Source: Acetobacterium sp.
GTDB lineage: Bacteria > Bacillota > Clostridia > Eubacteriales > Eubacteriaceae
Length of the DNA stretch: 7,542 nt
Assembly (NCBI GenBank): GCA_022013395.1
Contig: JAKLQL010000039.1
Span: forward strand, 1-7,542
Direction of reading: 5' to 3'
Shown here: positions 1 through 5,555 of the stretch, in pieces
Numbering within the stretch: position 1 is the stretch's first letter
Layout of the letters: each line of letters begins with the position of its first letter
Notes under the pieces: model-generated
The model's database searches: none
What the model saw: the letters and a program-made list of their open reading frames with translations, nothing else
Told to the model about the DNA's origin: nothing
Made by a program: the position numbers and the translations under genes

Positions 1-1
1 C

Positions 2-106
2 ACTAGTCAAGTGCAATTGGATATTCTTAGTCATCCCTTATTTATTGCAGGTGATTATTATACGGATTTTATGGAAAATGAATTCAACAAACCCTTGTCT
101 GAATAG
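2..106 (+). CDS. accC: Biotin carboxylase subunit of acetyl-CoA carboxylase, C-terminal tail (partial)
   Basis: An open frame enters from the left edge and ends at TAG 104-106, giving the last 34 residues of a protein. The readable part contains SHPLFIAGDYYTDFMENEF, which resembles the end of clostridial biotin carboxylases, where a 'HPxFxxGxxxTxFxE' segment precedes the stop. The family carboxylates the biotin carried by AccB in an ATP-dependent reaction. The call depends heavily on context: the stop lies 15 bases before accD, and accC-accD-accA is a usual order in clostridial fatty-acid synthesis clusters. The catalytic ATP-grasp region lies outside the window, so function cannot be tested here. 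Confidence 0.8.
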   Translation, partial: TSQVQLDILSHPLFIAGDYYTDFMENEFNKPLSE

Positions 107-121
107 AAATGGAGGTTTTAA

Positions 122-1009
122 ATGCTAAGTAAAGGTCTATTTAAAAAACCAAAAAATGAATTGGAAGCCCAGCATCGGATCAAACGTAAAACCGATCCGG
201 CCATTCCCTCAGAACTGTGTCGGAGCTGTCCATCCTGCAAGCAATTGAGCTTCACTTCGGATTTAGAAAACAATTTCCATGTTTGCCCTAAATGCGGTCA
301 TCATTTTCGTATCAATGCCAGACAACGCCTGAATATGATTGTTGATCCCGATACTTTTGTGGAACAGCATCACGAACTGGCCTCATCCAATCGACTGGAA
401 TTTCCCGGATATGATGAAAAACTCGCGCAAGCTACCCTATTCAGTCATGAAAACGAAGGGGTTATCATTGGAACCGGAAAAATAGACGGACATGAGGTGG
501 CGCTATTCGTGATGGAAGCTACCTTTATGATGGGCAGTATGGGTCAGGTGGTGGGTGAAAAAATCACCCTGATCTTTGAATATGCCTTGGCGCATCGTCT
601 GCCAGTGATCGGCTACACCGTTTCCGGCGGCGCCCGGATGCAAGAAGGGATGCTGGCCCTGATGCAGATGGCGAAAACCAGTGGCGCGGTTAAACGTCAC
701 AGTGATGCCGGTCTGCTATACATTACCATCCTGACCGACCCGACCACCGGTGGTGTCACTGCCAGTTTTGCCATGGAAGGGGATATTATTCTGGCTGAAC
801 CTGAAGCCCTGATTGCCTTTGCCGGCCCCCGGGTGATTGAACAGACCATTCGTCAACGGCTGCCAAAAGGCTTCCAACGGGCCGAATTTTTACTCGAAAA
901 AGGATTTGTGGATGCAATTGTCCCCCGCAGCACTCAAAAAGAAACCGTAACACGGTTATTAACCCTACACGGGATACCCAAAGGCGGTGATACAGATGGA
1001 AGCATATAA
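122..1009 (+). CDS. accD: Acetyl-CoA carboxylase carboxyltransferase subunit beta
   Basis: Beta half of the cytoplasmic carboxyltransferase that moves CO2 from carboxybiotin to acetyl-CoA, making malonyl-CoA for fatty-acid synthesis. The 295-residue product has the expected length. An N-terminal zinc ribbon is visible with CPSC (C36, C39) and VCPKCGHHFR (C55, C58); C33 is an additional cysteine nearby. The crotonase-fold part follows, with VSGGARMQEG at 167-176 and DPTTGGVTASFAMEGD at 206-221, the glycine-rich loops that form the oxyanion holes in this family. ATG 122 is preceded by GGAGG at 111-115 with a 6-base spacer, which supports this start. It follows accC by 15 bases and overlaps accA by 14 bases, so the subunits are probably translated in a coupled way. 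No truncation or missing key motif was seen. Confidence 0.97.
   Translation: MLSKGLFKKPKNELEAQHRIKRKTDPAIPSELCRSCPSCKQLSFTSDLENNFHVCPKCGHHFRINARQRLNMIVDPDTFVEQHHELASSNRLEFPGYDEKLAQATLFSHENEGVIIGTGKIDGHEVALFVMEATFMMGSMGQVVGEKITLIFEYALAHRLPVIGYTVSGGARMQEGMLALMQMAKTSGAVKRHSDAGLLYITILTDPTTGGVTASFAMEGDIILAEPEALIAFAGPRVIEQTIRQRLPKGFQRAEFLLEKGFVDAIVPRSTQKETVTRLLTLHGIPKGGDTDGSI
982..987 (+). promoter_or_regulatory. Ribosome binding site deciding the accA start
   Basis: AGGCGG lies inside the end of accD, 8 bases before ATG 996. An in-frame GTG at 987 would give a product three residues longer, but it overlaps this site and has no purine-rich sequence at a suitable distance. ATG 996 is therefore preferred, and it gives MEAYKRVALAR, the usual beginning of clostridial AccA proteins. 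Confidence 0.6.
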
Positions 1010-1787
1010 ACGCGTGGCGCTGGCCCGAAAAAAGACCCGCCCCACCGGACAGGATTTTATCGATAACCTGTTTACCGATTTTATCGAACTACACGGTGAC
1101 CGCTGTTTCGGTGACGATCCGGCGATGATTACCGGCCTGGGCTTACTGATGGACATGCCGGTTACCATTATTGCCCAGGAACGGGGTAAAAATACGAAGT
1201 CCCGAGTCAAACGAAACTTTGGTTCTTCCCATCCCGAGGGCTACCGAAAAGCCTTGCGACAAATGAAACTGGCTGAGAAATTTAATCGTCCGATTGTCTG
1301 CTTGATTGATACCTCCGGGGCATTTTGTGGTATCGGTGCTGAAGAACGGGGACAGGGTCTTGCCATTGCCAACAACCTGATGGAAATGATGGGCCTTAAG
1401 GTGCCGATCCTGTCCATCGTTATTGGTGAGGGCGGCAGCGGGGGTGCTCTGGCACTGGGTGTTGCTGACGAGGTCTGGATGCTGGAAAATGCCATTTACT
1501 CAGTGATCTCCCCCGAAGGGTGTGCCAGCATTCTCTGGAAGGATGCCTCCAAAACAAAAGAAGCCGCCAATTGTTTGAAACTGACTGCTCAGGATTTGCT
1601 GGAACTTCAAGTCATTGATAAGATCATATCCGAGAATCATCGTGATTTCAAAAACGTTTATCGGGAACTTAAAATTGGATTATATAAAAGTTTGCAGAAG
1701 AATCAAGCATTAGAAACTGATCAATTAACTGAAAATCGTTACCAACGATTTCGCAAATACGGTGCCATTGAAACCGTGTCTGAGTAA
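996..1787 (+). CDS. accA: Acetyl-CoA carboxylase carboxyltransferase subunit alpha
   Basis: Alpha partner of AccD in the carboxyltransferase heterotetramer; it provides the carboxybiotin-binding side of the active site. From ATG 996 the product is 263 residues. This is shorter than the roughly 320-residue E. coli protein because the N-terminal helical extension is absent, as in many clostridia. Visible motifs are FGSSHPEGYRKALR (75-88), DTSGAFCGIGAEERGQG (105-121) and IGEGGSGGALALGVAD (143-158). The second motif differs from the commoner TPGAYPG form by having S, F and C, a variation I associate with clostridial homologues. The gene overlaps accD by 14 bases and is the last gene of the operon, 23 bases before an intrinsic terminator. 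Nothing suggests loss of function. Confidence 0.96.
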   Translation: MEAYKRVALARKKTRPTGQDFIDNLFTDFIELHGDRCFGDDPAMITGLGLLMDMPVTIIAQERGKNTKSRVKRNFGSSHPEGYRKALRQMKLAEKFNRPIVCLIDTSGAFCGIGAEERGQGLAIANNLMEMMGLKVPILSIVIGEGGSGGALALGVADEVWMLENAIYSVISPEGCASILWKDASKTKEAANCLKLTAQDLLELQVIDKIISENHRDFKNVYRELKIGLYKSLQKNQALETDQLTENRYQRFRKYGAIETVSE

Positions 1788-1810
1788 TTATTTCAATAAA
1801 CCGAACCTTG

Positions 1811-1847
1811 AAAAGCAGATTACTACCCGTAGTGCTGCTTTTTTTTT
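1811..1847 (+). terminator. Rho-independent terminator of the acc operon
   Basis: AAAAGCAG (1811-1818) pairs with CTGCTTTT (1835-1842). Inside this, ACTA (1822-1825) pairs with TAGT (1830-1833) around a CCCG loop, leaving a small internal loop. The stem runs into nine T residues (1839-1847). It sits 23 bases after the accA stop and just before the promoter of the next gene, so it separates the two transcription units. Confidence 0.88.
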
Positions 1848-1848
1848 A

Positions 1849-1877
1849 TTTACCAGGGGCTGGAATAATGGTATTAT
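1849..1877 (+). promoter_or_regulatory. Sigma-A type promoter for the EutL-like gene
   Basis: A -35 like TTTACC (1849-1854, 4 of 6 consensus) and a -10 TATTAT (1872-1877, 5 of 6) are separated by exactly 17 bases. A TG at 1869-1870 gives an extended -10. It starts directly after the T-run of the acc terminator and predicts a leader of about 40 bases before ATG 1926. This is a consensus match only. Confidence 0.6.
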
Positions 1878-1925
1878 AAACTATAAGTATAAATTTATTT
1901 AAAATTCAGAAAAGGAGATGATGCC

Positions 1926-2570
1926 ATGACTGGAGATAGAATTAAATGCAATATTATTTATAGTAAAATGCTAACCGCTGTTGAAGACATCATGTTGGAA
2001 GAGTTTGATTTGCCGGAGGGCTGTATTGATATCGGAATTTTTACAACCCAATACGACGGTGTGGGCTACTGCGCAGCCGATGAAGCCACAAAAACCTCGA
2101 ATGTGGATGTCGTTTATATTAAAACCCTTTATGGCGCCGGTGCAGGTCTCAATGACGGCCAGGTATTTGGAGTCATCACTGGACCCACTGTTTCTGATGT
2201 TGAAAGTGGTTTACGATACATTCGTGATTACGCTGAAAATAAATCCAGTGTCTATAGTGTCAATGAAGATAATACCAACCTTATTTATGCTCAGCTGGTT
2301 CCTAAGATTGGAAAATATTTTTCAAAAACCTATGGGCTGCCAATTGGTTCATCCATTGCTTTCTTGTTTGCTCCAGCCCTTGAAGGGGTTGTGGGTATAG
2401 ATGAAGCATTAACAGTTGCTGATGTGGAAGTGGTCAAATTCTTTGGTCCCCCGACCAATTCAAATCTAAGTGGTGCCATCCTGACTGGGACCCAATCCAA
2501 TTGCCGAACTGCTTGTGAAGCATTTAAAAATGCAATTATCAGCTGCGTGGAAGATCCCGTTGATTATTGA
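1926..2570 (+). CDS. eutL: EutL-like tandem-domain bacterial microcompartment shell protein (BMC-T)
   Basis: Structural protein of a protein-shelled microcompartment. The family forms pseudohexameric trimers with two BMC folds per chain and a gated central pore. The 214-residue product is close to the ~219 residues of E. coli EutL and colinear with it from memory: CAADEATK (49-56) with VDVVYIKTLYGAG (60-72), then a second domain with LFAPALEGVVGIDEAL (147-162) and ILTGTQSNCRTACEAF (185-200), matching the LTGSQAACKAACNAF region of EutL. D44 aligns with EutL Asp45, near the pore. AAAGGAG (1911-1917) lies 8 bases before ATG 1926. The gene has its own promoter and terminator, and no shell, signature-enzyme or chaperone gene stands beside it, so it is probably a satellite shell gene serving a compartment encoded elsewhere. 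The EutL subfamily is fairly secure; the metabolic role, ethanolamine or other, is unknown. Confidence 0.88.
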   Translation: MTGDRIKCNIIYSKMLTAVEDIMLEEFDLPEGCIDIGIFTTQYDGVGYCAADEATKTSNVDVVYIKTLYGAGAGLNDGQVFGVITGPTVSDVESGLRYIRDYAENKSSVYSVNEDNTNLIYAQLVPKIGKYFSKTYGLPIGSSIAFLFAPALEGVVGIDEALTVADVEVVKFFGPPTNSNLSGAILTGTQSNCRTACEAFKNAIISCVEDPVDY

Positions 2571-2592
2571 GCTTTAATTTTATTATAAATGC

Positions 2593-2622
2593 AAAAGAAC
2601 CGTCATTAGACGGTTCTTTTTT
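2593..2622. terminator. Bidirectional intrinsic terminator between convergent genes
   Basis: A perfect 12-bp stem, AAAAGAACCGTC (2593-2604) with GACGGTTCTTTT (2609-2620), closes on an ATTA loop. Rightward it is followed by six T residues (2617-2622) and ends the EutL-like transcript. Leftward it gives a shorter four-T tail and can end the convergent zinc-ribbon gene, whose stop is at 2632-2634. Confidence 0.92.
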
Positions 2623-2631
2623 AGTCATACT

Positions 2632-3198
2632 TTAATAATAATACATGGAGTTTAACATCGATGCGACAATGGCCGCCACAATGCTGGAGAAGATGATGGA
2701 AAGGACAATGCCGATTCCCATAAAGATCAAAGTCGCCCAAGCAAAATGTTTTTTGGTGGTGCTGGTTTTAGAATCAACACTCCAAATAATCAGCATAACA
2801 ATATTGACAATCGGTAAGTACAACAGCAACAGCGTCAGCATCCAGTCACCCAGAGTCATAGGGACTTCGGTATTTTCAACGACAGCCTGACGTTGGGTTG
2901 GAGTCTTAACAGGGTCTGGAGTTGTTGTAATGGTTTCCGAGACAGCAATTTCTTCCTCGACAATACCATCAGCGATAATTTCATCCGCTACAATTTCGTG
3001 AGATAAGATTTCTTCGTCTGGAGTTTCACCAGGAATCTCTTTTTCGGAAACATCATGAGAAAGATTTTCGTTATCGAAAACGCCAGCAGTGAAATCTTCT
3101 TCCCCACCAACATTTTCCTTTAACACATTACCACAATTACCACAAACTGCATCATCTGGACCGATACCGGCATAACATTTTGGACAATACTTTGCCAT
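2632..3198 (-). CDS. Zinc-ribbon membrane protein of unknown function
   Basis: I do not recognise a specific family. The 188-residue product has three parts. An N-terminal zinc ribbon has C5, C8, C19 and C22 (CPKC and CGNC pairs). An acidic linker at about 27-118 is rich in E, D, I and V, with the near-repeats NLSHDVSEKEI and EILSHEIVADEI. Two hydrophobic segments follow at about 119-141 and 153-181, ending in MYYY. It is probably anchored in the membrane with the ribbon and linker in the cytoplasm. ATG 3198 was chosen because AAGGA (3209-3213) lies 10 bases upstream; an in-frame GTG three codons earlier lies only one base from that site. It has its own promoter (3222-3250) and converges on the EutL-like gene. 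Zinc-ribbon plus TM proteins are common in Firmicutes; the role here is open. Confidence 0.8.
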   Translation of the reverse strand: MAKYCPKCYAGIGPDDAVCGNCGNVLKENVGGEEDFTAGVFDNENLSHDVSEKEIPGETPDEEILSHEIVADEIIADGIVEEEIAVSETITTTPDPVKTPTQRQAVVENTEVPMTLGDWMLTLLLLYLPIVNIVMLIIWSVDSKTSTTKKHFAWATLIFMGIGIVLSIIFSSIVAAIVASMLNSMYYY

Positions 3199-3221
3199 TG
3201 CGCTCACATCCTTTTTATTTT

Positions 3222-3250
3222 ATTCTATCATAAAAGTGTGATGATTTCAA
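3222..3250 (-). promoter_or_regulatory. Sigma-A type promoter for the zinc-ribbon gene
   Basis: Read on the minus strand, TTGAAA (3250-3245, 5 of 6 to the -35 consensus) is followed after exactly 17 bases by TAGAAT (3227-3222, 5 of 6). A TGA directly before it gives an extended -10. It sits in the 60-base gap after the cyclophilin stop, so the zinc-ribbon gene can be transcribed independently. The predicted leader is about 20 bases. Confidence 0.72.
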
Positions 3251-3258
3251 AATATAAT

Positions 3259-3753
3259 TTAGGATACAACTTCAATTTTCTTGATAATTTGATCTTCATA
3301 GGGTTTGTCTGATCGATCCCGATCCACAGCAACGATTGCATCCGCTGTTTCGATTCCTGAAATCACCTTACCAAAAGCGGCATATTGGCCGTCCAAAAAT
3401 GGGGCATCATCAACCATGATAAAAAATTGCGAACCGGCAGAATCCGGCATCCCGGAACGAGCCATTGAAATCACACCTTTTACATGTTTAAGGTCGTTAG
3501 TAATGCTATTTCCTGAAAATTCACCTTTAATGGTGTGTCCTGGGCCACCCATACCAGTTCCCTGGGGACATCCGCCCTGAATCATAAAACCAGGAATGAC
3601 CCGGTGAAAGATTAAACCATTATAAAATCCATCATTGACTAAGGTTAAAAAATTTTCTACTGTAATAGGAGCAATTTCGGGATATAGCTCCACTTCCATC
3701 GTTTGGCCATTTTCCATTTCAATTTTTACAATTGGATTTGCTGTTTCTGACAT
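3259..3753 (-). CDS. Cyclophilin-type peptidyl-prolyl cis-trans isomerase
   Basis: Cytoplasmic folding enzyme that interconverts cis and trans X-Pro bonds. The 164-residue product is a complete single-domain bacterial cyclophilin with no signal peptide. Key motifs: FHRVIPGFMIQGG (49-61), which carries the catalytic Arg (R51) with F56 and Q59, then ISMARSGMPDSAGSQFFIMV (95-114), then FLDGQYAAFGKV (119-130). The position of human CypA Trp121, which contacts cyclosporin, is F119, as is frequent in bacteria, so weaker cyclosporin binding is expected. ATG 3753 was chosen because GGAGG (3763-3759) lies 5 bases upstream. A longer reading from TTG 3765 would start inside that site. It stands between the zinc-ribbon gene and the oxidoreductase gene, with its own promoter, and shows no functional link to either. 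Confidence 0.95.
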   Translation of the reverse strand: MSETANPIVKIEMENGQTMEVELYPEIAPITVENFLTLVNDGFYNGLIFHRVIPGFMIQGGCPQGTGMGGPGHTIKGEFSGNSITNDLKHVKGVISMARSGMPDSAGSQFFIMVDDAPFLDGQYAAFGKVISGIETADAIVAVDRDRSDKPYEDQIIKKIEVVS

Positions 3754-3758
3754 TATTT

Positions 3759-3763
3759 CCTCC
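3759..3763 (-). promoter_or_regulatory. Ribosome binding site deciding the cyclophilin start
   Basis: GGAGG on the minus strand lies 5 bases before ATG 3753. The only longer in-frame start, TTG at 3765-3763, overlaps this site and has no ribosome binding site of its own, so it is discarded. Confidence 0.8.
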
Positions 3764-3793
3764 AAAAATTTCGTTTAATTTTCATTTCGTTTT

Positions 3794-3822
3794 AGTATAC
3801 ACTAAAAGAAATAAAATGAAAA
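3794..3822 (-). promoter_or_regulatory. Sigma-A type promoter for the cyclophilin gene
   Basis: On the minus strand TTTTCA (3822-3817, 4 of 6) and TATACT (3799-3794, 5 of 6) are separated by exactly 17 bases. The leader to ATG 3753 would be about 35 bases. It lies in the 108-base gap downstream of the oxidoreductase gene, so the isomerase need not depend on read-through from the cooS-like operon. Confidence 0.6.
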
Positions 3823-3836
3823 GAGGTTCGCCGGAG

Positions 3837-3860
3837 TCTTAAGTTTTTTGCGACTTAAGA
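3837..3860 (-). other. Inverted repeat just after the oxidoreductase stop
   Basis: TCTTAAGT (3837-3844) and ACTTAAGA (3853-3860) form an 8-bp AT-rich stem with an 8-base loop, beginning one base after the oxidoreductase stop codon in minus-strand transcription. No T-run follows directly in that direction, so it is not a classical terminator. It may act as a weak 3' end or stabilising hairpin for the three-gene transcript. Confidence 0.4.
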
Positions 3861-3861
3861 T

Positions 3862-5094
3862 TTAAACAGCGTAGCAATATTCACCAGTTCGCTGATTCAG
3901 ATCATAAAAATCAGCGTAACTCAGACTAAAAACATCTTTATTAATACCCGAAACATCGATTTTATTCTTGATCAGATATTGCCAGAAGCCAGTGCCCCCC
4001 ATATTCCCCTGGATAATAACGCCCTGAACGACCCCATTTTTCATGACGACTTTCTGATAATTATTGCGATCCTCCTGGATAAAAATATCGCAGTTTTCTT
4101 CAGGTTCCGGGTTGATGTTTCCCAGCGACAAGGTTGTAAGTCCATAGAAGTTAACGGTATTTTTAAGCGCATAGCGATCTTCATATAAGAGTTTTTCGCC
4201 AAGCATGTTAATCGCGGCAATTTTTCCCTGTTTCACAGCATTCGGCCAAATCCCGGCAATTCCGGTAACATCCCCAGCCGCATAAATGTCATTTACATTT
4301 GTCTTAAGATCATCCCCGACTAAAATGGCATGATTCGTTGCAATCCCCGACCCCTCTGTAAAGTTAAAGGCTGGCCGAACCCCGGCAGCGATCACAATAA
4401 CGTCTGCCGGAACGGGTTTACCACTGGCGAGATGGATCATTTTTCCCCGTCCCACTTCATCCACATCAACAGAAACGACCTTATCCTTTAAAATAAATTC
4501 AGCTCCGGTATTTTCAAAAAGCTGTTGGTAAGCCTGAGCCGATTTTTTATCAAGCTGCAAACTCATCACATTTTCAGTCATTTCGATGACCGTTACTTTT
4601 AAACCACGCTCCAGCATCGCCACTGCAGCATCCATTCCGACGAGACCGGCACCGATCACCACCGCATTTTTTGCGGTATCACATTCGATATCCAGCAGTT
4701 GAGCATCCTTCAAGTCCCGGAATCCATAGACATTTTTTGACTCCCGAAGCCCCGGGATTGGTGGGATGAAATAGGACGCCCCGGTGGCGATCAACAACTT
4801 GTCATAGCTAATATTTTGATTGTCATGAGTTTTTACAAACTTTTTATCTGTATCTACTCCGATTACGGTGGTGTTATTCAGCCAAGCAATCTTGTTCGTT
4901 TCAAAGAAATCCTCTGGAATAAAATTGACGCCTTTGATATCGCGTTCATGCCCCAAAAATTTATGGAGCATACAACGGGAATGAACGCTGTCTTCTTTGG
5001 AAATGATTACGACTTCAGTATTAGGTTCTGAAGCTTTAATTGTTTTAGCCGCACTGATTCCGGCAGCACTGGCACCGATTATAACAATTTTCAT
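3862..5094 (-). CDS. FAD/NAD(P)-dependent oxidoreductase of the CODH operon
   Basis: Flavoprotein of the pyridine-nucleotide-disulfide oxidoreductase superfamily, 410 residues, probably cytoplasmic. An N-terminal FAD dinucleotide-binding loop GASAAG (7-12) is followed by LLIATGASYFIPPIPG (100-115). A second nucleotide-binding fold for NAD(P)H has VVIGAGLVGMDAA (145-157), and the FAD-contacting NDIYAAGDVTGIAG segment (268-281, D275) comes later. SRCMLHKFLG (39-48) places C41 where CoA-disulfide reductases and NADH peroxidase/oxidase relatives carry their redox-active cysteine. Third in the operon, it would pass electrons between the CooF-like protein and NAD(P). ATG 5094 was chosen because AGAGG (5106-5102) lies 7 bases upstream and the start overlaps the cooF stop in a 4-base ATGA, implying translational coupling. 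An upstream in-frame start would run into cooF. Exact substrates cannot be told from sequence. Confidence 0.88.
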   Translation of the reverse strand: MKIVIIGASAAGISAAKTIKASEPNTEVVIISKEDSVHSRCMLHKFLGHERDIKGVNFIPEDFFETNKIAWLNNTTVIGVDTDKKFVKTHDNQNISYDKLLIATGASYFIPPIPGLRESKNVYGFRDLKDAQLLDIECDTAKNAVVIGAGLVGMDAAVAMLERGLKVTVIEMTENVMSLQLDKKSAQAYQQLFENTGAEFILKDKVVSVDVDEVGRGKMIHLASGKPVPADVIVIAAGVRPAFNFTEGSGIATNHAILVGDDLKTNVNDIYAAGDVTGIAGIWPNAVKQGKIAAINMLGEKLLYEDRYALKNTVNFYGLTTLSLGNINPEPEENCDIFIQEDRNNYQKVVMKNGVVQGVIIQGNMGGTGFWQYLIKNKIDVSGINKDVFSLSYADFYDLNQRTGEYCYAV

Positions 5095-5540
5095 CTGCTT
5101 ACCTCTTTCACTTCGATGGCTTTTTTGGGACAAGCTTTGACACAGCTCGGTCCATCGGGTTTATCATCGCAGAAATCACATTTGATAACCTTGGTCAGGG
5201 TTTGTTTGTCTGGTTTTAAAACCCCATAAGGACAATTCATCACGCACATGTAGCAGGCAGCACATTTTGTTTCATCATACTGTACATGCCCGGTTATAGG
5301 ATCTTTTTCCAGCGCACCGCTCATGCAGGACAGCACACATTCTGGTTCGTCACAGTGGCGACAGAAAATTGGCAGATAGCCCTTCTGAGCATCAAATTTA
5401 ATAAAGTTACGGGTTTCCGCATCAGGACTTTGCATATTCACAGTGTAAAAATTACTGCCTTCCTCATGGGCACTGATACAGGCGATGTTGCAGTTCAGAC
5501 AGCCATCGCATTTTTCACGATCAATGATGATTCGTTTCAT
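5091..5540 (-). CDS. cooF: CooF-like ferredoxin with four [4Fe-4S] clusters
   Basis: Cytoplasmic electron-transfer protein of the CooF/HycB/DmsB type, 149 residues. Sixteen cysteines fall into four groups: C11, C14, C17, C21; C60, C63, C68, C72; C93, C96, C99, C103; and C121, C124, C133, C137. These are enough for four cubane clusters. The second group ends in C-M instead of the more usual C-P; the last two end in CP. In CODH systems this family takes electrons from the CooS dimer and hands them to a partner, here most likely the flavoprotein encoded next. It starts 12 bases after the cooS stop with a strong ribosome binding site that overlaps that stop, and its own TGA overlaps the next gene's ATG. 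Homologues also serve formate dehydrogenases and hydrogenases; the neighbour cooS decides the call. Confidence 0.92.
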   Translation of the reverse strand: MKRIIIDREKCDGCLNCNIACISAHEEGSNFYTVNMQSPDAETRNFIKFDAQKGYLPIFCRHCDEPECVLSCMSGALEKDPITGHVQYDETKCAACYMCVMNCPYGVLKPDKQTLTKVIKCDFCDDKPDGPSCVKACPKKAIEVKEVSR

Positions 5541-5545
5541 GATTA

Positions 5546-5555
5546 CACCTCCTTA
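5546..5555 (-). promoter_or_regulatory. cooF ribosome binding site overlapping the cooS stop codon
   Basis: On the minus strand TAAGGAGGTG (5555-5546) contains a near-complete anti-16S match, and its first three bases are the cooS stop codon TAA. It precedes the cooF ATG (5540) by a few bases. Ribosomes finishing cooS would therefore be at the cooF start, which suggests coupled, matched synthesis of the two proteins. Confidence 0.85.

Noticed and set aside
987..995. GTG 987 as the accA start
   Set aside because: It overlaps the AGGCGG that serves ATG 996, and the ATG gives the usual clostridial N-terminus.
965..1210. Minus-strand open frame opposite the accD/accA junction
   Set aside because: It is a shadow of two well-conserved genes and has no upstream ribosome binding site.
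1981..2400. 139-residue open frame on the + strand inside the EutL-like gene
   Set aside because: It is a shifted-frame shadow of a clearly conserved BMC protein, with no ribosome binding site and no recognisable domain.
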